Source of the DNA: Dermatemys mawii
Taxonomy: Eukaryota > Chordata > Testudines > Dermatemydidae
Length of the DNA stretch: 64,000 nucleotides
Direction of reading: 5' to 3'
Assembly (NCBI GenBank): GCA_007922305.1
Contig: ML677335.1
Coordinates: 40,584,034-40,648,033 of the forward strand
Position numbers and translations under genes: made by a program
The notes under the pieces: generated by a model
The model's input: the letters and a program-made list of their open reading frames with translations, nothing else
Databases searched by the model: none
Told to the model about the DNA's origin: nothing
Shown: positions 1 to 10,569 of the stretch, one piece after another
Layout: each line of letters opens with the position of its first letter
Position numbering within the stretch: the first letter of the stretch is position 1

Positions 1-1877
1 TATATAGAACAATTTTATCAACCCAGAATACATCCCACCACTTCTCGAATAACTTCACTGTTTTGTCATTGTCTTTCAGGTGTCATTCAAGGTGTTGACT
101 TTGATCCATAAAAACCTATAGAGCTCAAGAGAAGATCTTTCTGTTTTCTCACGTGTCCCTGAGGGATGAATAAATGGGTCAGGACAAGAGGACTGTGGAT
201 TTTTAGGACTGGCTTTTACACACAACCCTTGGAGCCTTGAAAAAAAGAAACAAAAATACTATATATGTTTTATACACATGAAGCTTGAGATGGTCTTAAA
301 TCTAAAAAATGATTAGTAACCAATGTATAACATTTAGAGGCAATAAGACCAGGGAATAAAAGGCCTCATATTTACTGCTCATATGCAATGGTAGAAAATG
401 GATTGATAATAGAGAGACATCTTTAGACGTAGGGATGCTATATTAGATGATCTGTTAGGAGCAGTGTCTGATTGAATTTTATTCTTAGCTTGTTGGTGCA
501 CTAGTGTCTAACATGTTTACTAGCACTAAGGAGCTCTGCTAAGCTAAGCATACTTACGAGCTAAGGAGCTGATCTGAGAAGAAAACTTCGACAATGCGGG
601 GTGGGGAGGAAAGACTATAAAAAGATTCAGGATTCCTCTAGAGGCAGAAGTGAAAACATCAACTCCTTTTGTATCTTCAGAGTGAAACTAGAAAGGGCAT
701 TAAAAATCCTTCTTGGAGTCTTAATCAAACTCTTACATTTAACAGTATTAATGTTAAGTATGCAAACGTTCATCCCACTGATCATTATGGTATCAAGAAC
801 TAATTTTCCTCTTTTTAAGAGCTTATATGTCACATCACACCCCTTGGGCCTTCCAGAGAAGTATTTAAATGCCTAACTGGGGGAAAAGAAAAGCATTCCA
901 GACAGCCAGGTGTTACTGATTCACCCATTAAAACTTCAGTTATAAAATATCCCACACAATGGTAAAACATTTCAGTCATTAGAAGATCATAAATAGATTA
1001 AGATGACATTCTAAATTATTATGACTCTGTGTGTATAAAATTTACATTGCTCATCACAATATCCCAGGTGCCTGTGACTCTGATTATCTGAAGTTAAAGA
1101 TAAAGATAAAGTGCACGAGCTATTTGTTCTGAGAACTTAAAAATGACAGAACCATACGCTGTGACTGTAAAGTCCCTCCCGAGACAGGAGAGAATTTTAC
1201 ATGTATTTGTAAGAAAGTTCATTTACTGTTGCCTCAGTGAAAATAAATCCTTGTTTCATTGTATTTTTATGTGCAAGTTTGAAGTAAGCGCACAGGAACA
1301 AATATAAAAAGGTAACAAGGATTTTTAAATTCCATAATCTCCTATGTTTAAACTAAGATAAAGAGTTAATTAAAAAAGAAATAACATTTCATATTTCTAT
1401 GGCACCGTTAATATCAAAAGGTGCCAATGGATTTTTCCAATCATATATTATTCTCTCTCACTCTACTCATGAATTACACAGACACCTGTCTATATTCAAT
1501 GCGCAGGTGTGCATGAATACAACTTTTATGTGTACCTTTGCCTTAACTTCTGCAGTGTTCCTATGTACTATTAAGTAAGAACTCTATTTTATCTTAGGAA
1601 TGGCTCTCTGCTATTTCAATTCTAAAGCCTTCTCTTGACAGCTCAGTGTGTAGGTTAGAGCCCTCCGCGGGGTTTTTTAAAATCCTGCTCCCACCCACTA
1701 TTATAGCAGCGGGTCCTGTGGGATCCCAATGCTGCTGCAGGGCTCTATGCTAGTCCATTGCAGGATTCTAATGTAAATTATGCCAATCTGAACTTCCTTA
1801 CACGTTAGTAAATGGGTGTAAGTGGATTTAATGGAGCCTAAAGAACTCCATGTCACAGCAGTATGTAGTACAGTGGT
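1..1877. other. Unique A+T-rich DNA, no gene seen
   Basis: Only short chance ORFs (up to 91 codons) are present, with no family motifs and no codon bias. No repeat was recognised with confidence. A slightly GC-richer patch near 1665-1760 has no identifiable function. Confidence 0.6.
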
Positions 1878-1879
1878 AG

Positions 1880-1990
1880 GGTGACCATACAGTACGTGTG
1901 AAAAATCGGAACAGGGGGTTATAGGAGCCTATATAAGAAAAAGACCCATAAATCGGGACTGTCCCTATAAAATTAGGACATCTGGTCACC
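1880..1990 (-). mobile_element. GGTGACC-type MITE, copy 1
   Basis: The left end reads GGGTGACCATAC and the right end reads CATCTGGTCACC, forming inverted terminal repeats. The interior carries the family landmarks GAAAAATCGG, AGGAGCCTATATAAG and GGGACTGTCCCTAT. TA lies just outside both ends, so a TA target duplication (Tc1/mariner style) is possible. A second full copy lies in the opposite orientation at 60722-60840 and a truncated one near 44527. The copy is non-coding. Confidence 0.75.
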
Positions 1991-2002
1991 TTATTGGGAT
2001 AA

Positions 2003-2215
2003 CAAACTGGATTTGGGATCAGGAGATCTGAATTCTACTCCTGGCACAGCCATTGACCTGCTGTGTGCACTCACAGCAAAGTCCTTTTGCCTCTCTGTGC
2101 TTTCGTTTCTCCTCCCACCAGATTGTCAACTCTTCAGTGCAAGGACTGTCACACTTTGTGTATGTATAGTGCCTGTCACAATGGGGCTTGGGTCCCTAGG
2201 TCCCACTGACAAACA
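2003..2215 (-). repeat. MIR-type SINE remnant with linked tail
   Basis: Reading + strand, the landmarks are GATCAGGAGATCTGAATTC, CACAGCCATTGACCTGCTGT and TTTTGCCTCTCTGTGC, the reverse complement of a MIR core. A 'CAGTGCAAGGACTGTC...ATAGTGCCTGTCACAATGGG' type segment follows and is often linked to these SINEs in reptiles. An 88-codon ORF across it is fortuitous. Confidence 0.55.
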
Positions 2216-2283
2216 CCAACTTGTCCTCCTGTCTCTCCCCAGTTTCAGGCATTGCTTTGCTCTGGCTTCTTCTAGTTAACTTC

Positions 2284-2345
2284 CTGAGTGAAATCCCCGC
2301 CCTGTTGAAATCAGTGGGAGATTTGCCATTGAATTCAATAGGGCC
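2284..2345. repeat. Short palindromic repeat (TCAATGG type)
   Basis: GAAATCAGTGGGAG and GAATTCAATAGGGCC form a loose inverted repeat around TTTGCCATTG. It is part of the abundant AAGTCAATGGG palindromic class in amniote DNA. Several related copies are listed below. Confidence 0.4.
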
Positions 2346-2349
2346 AGGA

Positions 2350-3070
2350 TTTCACTGTACATTTTTTTCCTTTTGTTCCTCAAATGAAATATAAAATTGT
2401 TCTAACCAAAATATAAAAATATGTCAAAATCTCATATCAAAATTCATAACTCACAAGAAACTCTACAATAACAAATCAGTGAAAGGCAAAGCAATTCCAT
2501 GCAGGTTTTAGTATTGTTTCCAAACATGTATTAATAAACAGCGTGTTTAAAAAATTATGAACAACATCCTTTTTAGAAACAAATTAGTTCTAATTTCTCC
2601 AGCTACACAACTCAGATTATTTATTTAGCACACCAGAGTCAGTTAAGCACCTGAGAGAAGGGAACTACTTTCTCCTGTGTATGCAAATGACACAGGCATA
2701 GGAACTGATCCATGCTAGCATGTCTGGTGAAATTTCTGCTCCCTCCCCCCATATTATCTCGCTTTTGAGGAATGTTAGAGCAAGGTAGACTTCAAAATCC
2801 ACACAGCTTTTGCCAAATGCTGACTTTTGCCATCTGGGTTTCTGGTGTTCCTGTGCTCCTCCTTCTTGTAGAACTACAGCTCTTTCATGTTGTATTTACT
2901 GTTTTCTCTGCTGTGATGAGCCACATGGAGGCTGCTATTCACTTCCCACACAGGGGACAAGTTTGATATTATTTGCGGTCTAAATGCTACCTGAACACAC
3001 TACACAGTTGTAAAGCATGTGGAAAAGTGAAAGAAATAGAACTAAAACTAATATGTAGCTTTTATACATC
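2350..3070. other. Unique DNA, no gene seen
   Basis: A+T-rich sequence with one 64-codon chance ORF (2772-2966). No recognised repeat or exon. Confidence 0.5.
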
Positions 3071-3074
3071 TGTA

Positions 3075-3205
3075 GATTTCAAAAAGCTTTAGGAGAGAAA
3101 GGCAGGTACCATTATTTTTCCCAATTTGCAGGTGGGAAAACTGAGGCCCAAGGTCATACAGCAGGTCAGTGGCAGTGCCAGCAAGAAAACCTAGATCATT
3201 CTAGT
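3075..3205 (+). repeat. MIR SINE
   Basis: GGCAGGTACCATTATT, CAATTTGCAGGTGGGAAAAC, TGAGGCCCAAGGTCATACAG and CAGGTCAGTGGCAGTGCCAG follow the MIR core and 3' half in order. This is the clearest MIR in the window. Confidence 0.8.
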
Positions 3206-3596
3206 GTAATCTGGAAAACTGACTTCAGTACAATATGTATTTTCTTATTTTTTAGAATAGAAGTAACCAAAACCTTCATATTGAGTAGGAACAGTCTAAA
3301 CGATATTCCAAAAATCAGACACACAGACAGAAATAATGCTAAAAATAGTCTGTCAGTACCTGCCTAGATTTTCAAAATGAATTAGTTTCAGTCCTGGCCA
3401 TACCCCAGTGATCTTCACCTTCCACAATAAGATCAGAGAGATCAAATTTTACTGCCATTATTATTCATTGAAAACAAACTTTCGTCAGATCTTCAAGCAT
3501 TTGTGAAATGCAGATTAGAAAATTTGCAAGTGCTAATATTCAGAAGAGCTTGTATGCACATCCAGATCCCAATTCTGCAGCAAATATATTTATGTC

Positions 3597-3717
3597 CTTC
3601 CTTATTCAGTAAAGCATGTAAGCACACAATTATCTTTAGCTATGCATTTGAGTCCCATTAAAATCGATTGGATTTAGGCATGTGCCTAAAGTTGAGGATC
3701 TGCATAAGTGCTTTGCT
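3597..3717. mobile_element. Palindromic MITE (TTAAGCAC family), degraded
   Basis: TTCAGTAAAGCATGTAAGCA at the left mirrors ATAAGTGCTTTGCTGA at the right, with GAGTCCCATTAAAATCGATT in the middle. It is the same family as the better copy at 10104-10230. Non-coding foldback. Confidence 0.5.
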
Positions 3718-3719
3718 GA

Positions 3720-5335
3720 CTACAAATTGAATGCTGTATTGGGGGTCTCAATACTTTGGAATTTATCTGATCACTCATAACTAACAACACAGTAGCAAAA
3801 TTTCAAATATTGAGTGCAAAAATAATCTGGCCCTAACCAAATTCACACAGTAGTTAAAAACCCCAACTAAATCACAGTTTGCTGGCAGATACTTAAAGGG
3901 CCAAAATCCTTCAGATGATAATCTGTTGTGAACAATTTTCTCAGTTCTATTATATTATTTCATATGCCCCTTACTGGTACAGAGAAGGAAAATTTTAACA
4001 TTAATTCCCACACAAATAAAATGAAAGCTTTTAGAACCTGAAATTATGGGAAGGTTACAAGACTAGATGACATTACTGGAGATAATTTTGTTATTTATGT
4101 TAATGTGCAGTAGTTATGTCTTGAAGGAATGCTTATTATCTATTGTGATGCTGTTCTGTATTTAGATAGGGAGCATGTCACCAATAATATTCTGCCTTAA
4201 CCCCTATGATAAAGAATAATTTTGTAGGTGTAGTTACAGGTTATACCCACATAAGTAAACAAAACATTACCATTCCAAAAAGGGTGAAAATAGAAGTCCA
4301 TATACTCTTGGTTGCCCCGGCAGACAGAGATTTTATTAATGACCTTGACATGCATTGGCTCATATTCAAACCACCACCAAGACAACCTCCATTCATAGGC
4401 CACAGAATTTCTGCTAAAAGCTGACTCCTGCAGTCCTGAGTGGGAGTGTTTTTTTTGTTGTTGTTGTTGTTGTTGTATGAGGTCCTCAGGAAATGCTAGC
4501 AGGAAGTGGGTTAGATTAAAATTTATGAGGAGGAAAGGGAGTGGCACTTCCTTCATATGGAAGACATTGAATTAGTAAGCAACCTTTTAACCTTGGTGGC
4601 TTATTTTATGTACATTTAAAATGACATTGATGAACCAGCACAGAGCAACCAACCCACATGCAGAACTTTTCTCCATCTTCTGAGACAACTCCAGGCATCT
4701 ACTTAATATTAGCAGAAGCCAAATCTTTTTCCTTTCTTGGATTCTGGCTATCATGACACCATTTTACATTAATCCTTTAAATAGTTGCTGTGCATTCTGC
4801 CCTGCTGTTGTTCCTGCAGAAAAGCACAACGTGATTTTTGATATTTCAGCTTAGTTTCAAGGAGGGGAAAAGTCAATTTTTTAATGGAGGCAGCAACTGC
4901 CTCATGTGACTCCAGACACATCCTACTAGCTGTTCCGCGGCATTGTCACTGCTAGAGGAAGTATTCACATGTTAAAAATGTGAGAAACCCCATCACACCC
5001 TAGCATTCACCCATCTAGTAAAAAGGAGAACATTGAGACTGGTATCCAATTCCTGACCCCAAATTGCCATTGGGGTATTTTGCAGGAATTACCAGTTTTC
5101 CACTGTCAAAATGCATCATCACACTTAGTAAAACATTTTATTTTGCTAACTGTACATCATTACCTATTCTGAAGCAATTGCAGTCACTGGCAACGACAGA
5201 TTTTTTTTCCTTTGTTTCACACAGAAAGTATAATGAATTAAGTATGGTTTAGTGATTACAGAAGTAGTGCAGAAATCGGGAGTTCTGTCAATCTACATGC
5301 TGATCATTAGGAGATCAACCACATAAAGTCTGAAA
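3720..5335. other. Unique DNA with a (TTG)n tract
   Basis: No gene or dispersed repeat was recognised. A 119-codon minus-strand ORF at 4197-4556 exists only because the (TTG)n tract reads as a glutamine run on that strand. A CpG-poor AT-rich background continues on both sides. Confidence 0.5.
4449..4476. repeat. (TTG)n microsatellite
   Basis: A T-run is followed by seven consecutive TTG units. It is short and uninterrupted, so length polymorphism is likely. Confidence 0.85.
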
Positions 5336-5337
5336 GC

Positions 5338-5515
5338 TATAAGAGTCTAGTCTATTAATGAGAATTTGTGGTTTTGCCACTTTACTCATTGTAACTCATT
5401 AAATAAGTCACAACCTGCTGGTTTCTGAGTTTCCCCATCTACAAAACAGGGATAGTAGGACTTGATACCTGACAGGGATACTATAAGGTTTAAACTTTAT
5501 AACATTTTATAAATG
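5338..5515 (-). repeat. MIR-type SINE remnant
   Basis: TTTCTGAGTTTCCCCATCTA, CAAAACAGGGATAGTAGGA and CTATAAGGTTTAAAC match the reverse complement of a MIR, in which the 'CAGTTTCCTCATCTGTAAAATGG' block is diagnostic. The left part is poorly preserved. Confidence 0.55.
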
Positions 5516-5547
5516 TTAAAGGAATTAAACTCCTTTGATTTTTTTAA

Positions 5548-5613
5548 AGGGGCTGATCCAAAGCCCACTGAAATATATAGAAATTTTCTCCATGGACTTC
5601 TATGGGCTTTGCA
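5548..5613. mobile_element. Palindromic MITE (GATCCAAAGCCCA family), copy 1
   Basis: GGGGCTGATCCAAAGCCCAC is mirrored by TTCTATGGGCTTTGCAAAA, with a short A+T-rich centre. Related copies lie at 12440-12505 and 16600-16668. Non-coding foldback. Confidence 0.5.
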
Positions 5614-5619
5614 AAATCT

Positions 5620-7320
5620 TATTGACCATCAGGCAAAAAAACAAAAAAAAAAGTTTTGTCAAATTCTGAGATTTTGTTTTTGTTTTTTGTCATATCCTAC
5701 CATACTATTTTGCAACTCAGATCTGTTTGTTTTCATGAAATGCTCAATTTTATGTTGAAATCTATGACCAACTATTTTGGACAAGTTTAAGTGATTTTGG
5801 GAGAAGGGGCGAATAAAATTTTGAATTTGAAAATTGAAATTTTGGAATGAAAGATGTGGGATGACCAACACCACTTTTAACAAGTCCTTTTTATTTATAT
5901 TTCATACAGAAAGAATATACAGTACTACAGGTAGCTGTAAAGTGACCTCCATCAATTACCTCAAAACAGACTTTGAGATAATAAATGATTCCATCTCAAA
6001 GAAAGATCAGTTTGAGTATTCATAGAAAAGATTTTACAATAAGTATGTCTGAACTGAATTATGTTTAATGCTTTAGAATTTCTATTGTTTCATGTGGGAC
6101 TTCAATGCTAGAGAAAGCATTCATTTCTCTTGAGTATGTCTGATATAATTTTTATTAAGCAATTTAAACAATATTCTCCTGAAATTCAGTCTTCTGCTAT
6201 TTGATCTTGTAACTAAGTTGTTTCTATTTGTGGAATAATAATTAGTTCCAAGCTACGTGATGTCATCAAGAGAAGATTTTGAGTTCACCGTCGAAATTTC
6301 CCCCTTTCACCTTTCCCCAAATAAAACTAAACTTAGACATGATTCCTCCAGACAATGAAAGCCTCCTGAAAACTGATGGGGGCTGATGGCACATCCTCCA
6401 GAGATCTCTGCATCTAGAGGAATTAGGTCCCTTATTAGCAAAAGGAATGTAGAAACCACTTGAATCAATCATCACATTGCATATTCTGCTTTTCTCTTTT
6501 TAATGTTTGCATCAATGTGAAAGTCTCTTTTAAGCAACAGCTGAAACCATTCAGTTTTATTGGAGATTTCATCTTGGACTTCAACCTGACCAATAACCCA
6601 TCCATGTAACCCAATGGTACCATAAGCATTTGTGATTTTGTTTTTAAAGCACTCATCCATGCAAACCACAATTTAATTTAAATGCAAAAAGCTTCATTGC
6701 AATATTGAGCAGGAGTTGCTATGAAGCAGAGCAAAGATGTCTGCTGATGCCAATTTCCATGCAAAACCTAAAGTGAGTCAGAATTAATCTGTTTTTTTTT
6801 CTAATATCTACAGCAAATATTCCGTTTAAAAATATGTGGCTATAAAATACACAATGCCATTACTCTACACTTTAATCACTGCATTAAAAAATAAGTCTTT
6901 ACATGATTAGACATTGCCTAAAATAAGGAATGCAGTTACATTTGAACATGACACTGAATCAAGAAATGTAGATGAAACCAGTTCAAAGCCAGTGTGAGCC
7001 AGTAAAAGTCACTTTGAAATGCCTCTAAGCTTTTTATAAGCAAGCACATAAGACAAGAAGAACATCAGTGACTTAGTCTTTGGCCTTCTAACCAGGAAAG
7101 GACTTGTGAAGGTGAATGGTTTACAGACGAAGGGATATAAAAGAGACAAAACCAGGATAAAAATTAAATAAAAAGTAGCTGTCTTAAACTGTAATTGCAC
7201 TCCTCTGCTGAGCATGCTTTCAGATACATAAATGTGATTTACCATCAGCTTGCAACTACAAATCAGGTCTTAAGAAACACTTGTGCTATGAAATTGTTTA
7301 ATCTCATCAAGCTCTGCTTT
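5620..7320. other. Mostly unique DNA; short minus-strand ORF cluster
   Basis: 5634-5870 is rich in A/T runs and AAATTTTGAAATT-like inverted words and may be an old MITE. Between 6266 and 6671 three overlapping minus-strand ORFs (60-69 codons) lie in all three frames. None shows a motif that I recognise. No splice-flanked exon could be defended. Confidence 0.4.
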
Positions 7321-7329
7321 CACAGCAAG

Positions 7330-7640
7330 CCATAAATCACAAAGTCTTTGTTATCATAGACCTCCATGAGCGCCTCTCAGGCAGGCAATGGATCGTGGGT
7401 ATATATAATCCTGACTGCACAAACAGTGGGGTCGTCGCAGGCTGAAATACTTTCATAATAGCCACTGTGCAGCTGGTGGAACACAAGCCTATGATGGATA
7501 TCTCATTTCCTACAGTCGGCATCTATTTCGAGCAAATTATTACCACATAAATTTCTTGTCAACAGAAACGGCCAATTAATTAAGTTAAAAATTTACTCGT
7601 GATCACATCTACAAACCAAATAGAACTGCAAGGCAATTTT
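7330..7640. promoter_or_regulatory. Candidate conserved non-coding element
   Basis: This repeat-free block has unusually high sequence complexity and several CpGs (ATCGTGGGTAT, GGTCGTCGCAGG). It contains a perfect TTAATTAA homeodomain-type palindrome at 7576-7583. Composition alone suggests constraint; no conservation data are available here. It could equally be neutral unique DNA. Confidence 0.3.
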
Positions 7641-7644
7641 CCAG

Positions 7645-10100
7645 TTACTGAATATACTGCAGGTCAGTTTAATGAATAATTTTTAACTTTGTCATAAACT
7701 CAAAGACAGACTAATATCTTGAGGAACCTGAATGGAGAGCAGCTGCTGACAGATTTACATGAAATATATTTATGTGGATTTTGATTGCTGACGTCTGGGG
7801 ACAGAAATAAACTTTATGCAATTACAGAAGCATGTTTACAGGAATATAAGATTTTTTCTCCCCTAAAATATGTGCAAGTTCTTTCCTAAAATGTTGTATT
7901 TAAATATGGAGAGTGCTTAAAAGGATATAGAATTGGTCCTAGAAAAAAATACATTAAACGCTTATGCTGGTGAGTGGTTCATTATCAATGCTGAGAAGTA
8001 CGATAGGTAAAACACTGTCGATTATGCTTACTTTTTAAATTACTTTACTTCCAAGCTTTTAATAGCACACTTTGCACTCATATTTATCACACACACACAA
8101 ACACATCAGACAATCATTATAATTAGTGGGTGGAGACAATTGGGAGTTCTTTTAATCCCTCCCTCCCAACAATGAATAAAAATGATTCTTTCCACAGTTT
8201 CTTCATTCCACTTTACACATTTATAATAGTGCAGAGCAAGAGAAAATTTAGAACTAAGTCCGCCATTCAAGTGAAGGTAGGCAGATTGACACAGACATTA
8301 ATACGGCTACTTACTTTGGGTTATTAAAGATATAAAACTGGTCTGCATGAGAACAGGCTCATCTGAGATTACTTCATATTTTTTACTTTATCCTTTCTTC
8401 CTCCCCGCCCCTGGAGTAAGAGCAAACACATTTCTCAGCCATAGCAAGCAATGTGACAAAATAGGTTTTTCTAACTGATAAAATGCAGGGGACTGCTAAT
8501 GGGATAAGGAGTCTTTCACCTCTAGGTTGATGGTTCAAATTTATTTCAGGTAGGTAGTGACCAAAAGTAATTACCATTTGAAGACTTTTTGGCAGCTGGT
8601 AGCCTGTGTGAAATGAAGATTTTCCTCTTTTTAAAACTTTGTAGTGGTTTTTTACTTTAAATTATCACAAACATATAGAGGTATCTAAACCTAGTTCTGG
8701 ATACCTTAGATAGAAAATAAAAGTACAACCATCTGCAGAAATAAACAGGAACTTCTCTTCACTCCAGTACCAGAGAAGCACCCAGAGAGTGGAAACCTGA
8801 GTAATCTATATAAGACACAAATACCAGCCTCCTATTGTGTTGCTCCCTCTCCAAGAACATGGATAAACAGATGGGCTTTGAAGAACACTTGAAAGATCAA
8901 CAGACTGGGGCAACTGCAGACCAAGGCAAGGAGTAAGTGCCACAGTATAGAGACTATTCTAGAAAATGCCTTTCTGATTCTGAGGGACACTAGCCTAAGT
9001 ATCTCCACTGGCTGTATTGCATGGGGAAGAGACAGTCATTCAAGTAGGCTGGTATTAGTAAACACTAAATAGTAACCAATTTAGTGTTTGCAATAAGTCA
9101 TAAATAATACCATAAAGTCTACCCAACAACTAACAGGCATCCAGCACAGATCCCTTAGCACTGGTGTCTTGTGCTTCCAGTGATATGCAAAGGGTGATGA
9201 TGATACATGAGCTGCATATCCTGCACCAGCTTCATTTTCTTGATGTTTTTAAGATATAGCTTTATGTAGAGCACCGTGCAGGGTTCTACTCTTGAAGTGA
9301 AATAGGTATGGCTCACAGTAGCAAATAAGGTAGAGATGGAAAACATGTTCCTTAGCACAGAAGTACATGAGGGTCCAGTAGTAGCTTAGGATCCAATAAT
9401 ACTCAGAGATTGCCAAACCCATTTTTGAATGGCAGCATTACACACACCATAACGGGAGGTAGATATAATCATCACGTTTCTGGCTGCTTCTCGCATAACC
9501 TCAATCCTAGCCATCTTTGATAGCTAGCATCCCATCCATCCCTTAGTCTCTACGCATCGTCAGGTAATGTGTTCAGCAACCCCGGCTGAATTGCAAGAGA
9601 CAAGAGGTAAAGAGCTGGAGAATGAAGACTGTGCATGCTCAGTACCGATGGCCCTTATATATATAAATATGTGTGTGTGTTGAACAGGAAGTGAAAGAAC
9701 AAGCTCGTGAGAGCATTTTTGATTCACAAAAGCAAGTACACAACAGAGAGAAACAGAGTACTGAAGCATGCTGTATGACTCTTCTCTTCTAGATGTATAA
9801 CACAGACCCTTCCTGGGTTTTGTTTTTGTTTTTAAAAATGTTTCAAAGCTATGCTCTTTAACCAGAGGGCTAATGGCACTGATCAAGGAAAGTCAGTTAG
9901 AAGCCTTCATTGTAGTTTCTGTTAGACTTCTTCCTGCTAGTTACTCCAGTGTGACCTCTCTCTGAATTCCTGACTCTCAGTAAGTAAGTCTCAAGTAAGA
10001 CTTGTTTCCTGTTGTTTTTCCCCCAGTAACAGGAAACAGTTGGTAGTTAAACAAAAGCTCAACAACAACAAAAGGAATAAATTTCAAACACTTTTTCAGT
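7645..10100. other. Unique DNA, no gene seen
   Basis: Only short ORFs occur, the longest 108 codons on the minus strand at 9560-9886 and without motifs. A short (CA)n tract lies at about 8087-8105 and a (TG)n tract at about 9668-9680. No dispersed repeat was recognised with confidence. Confidence 0.5.
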
Positions 10101-10103
10101 TAG

Positions 10104-10230
10104 GCCACAATTCAGCAAAACGTTTAAGCACATGCTTAATTTTAAGCATGAATGTAAGTCCAAACCTATTCAACAAAGCACTTAAGCATATGCTTCAAGT
10201 TAAACATCTTAAGTGCATTGCTGAACTGGG
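10104..10230. mobile_element. Palindromic MITE (TTAAGCAC family)
   Basis: CACAATTCAGCAAAACGTTT at the left is mirrored by AAGTGCATTGCTGAACTGGG at the right. Internal AAGCACATGCTTAA and AAGCATATGCTTCAAG palindromes give the foldback typical of this family. The 66-codon ORF crossing it is not a gene. Confidence 0.65.
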
Positions 10231-10439
10231 AGACAGATGAAGAATTTCCAATAATGATTTTAAAGCTGTTAAATTTAAAGTATGGTTTGTGAAAAATTTC
10301 ATTTTTTTAAAATGTTCATAATTTTTTTCAACATATCTAGATACATTTCCACTATATATAAAGCTGTCTGTGCTCTCTCCATGCATTGGGTGAGCAAATA
10401 ATCATTTCTAATTTCATAGATCATTTACAATTTGTTAGA

Positions 10440-10567
10440 ATGATTCCATGAAGTCAATAGGCTTTGAGAATTTAGGTCCTGATCCTGAGAGACATTGAAT
10501 AATCCCCAGCTCCCACCTAAGTCAATAGGTATTCTGGGTGCTCAGTTTCTCTTGGAATCAGGATCTG
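10440..10567. repeat. Palindromic repeat (GTCAATAGG/CCTGATCCTG type)
   Basis: GAAGTCAATAGGCTTTGAG, AGGTCCTGATCCTGAGAG, CTAAGTCAATAGG and GGAATCAGGATCTG recur as direct and inverted words. This is an old dispersed palindromic repeat, followed at 10576 by a G-rich stretch. Confidence 0.4.
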
Positions 10568-10569
10568 AA

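Noticed and set aside
4197..4556. Minus-strand ORF with a glutamine run
   Set aside because: The run is the (TTG)n microsatellite read in reverse; the rest has no motif.
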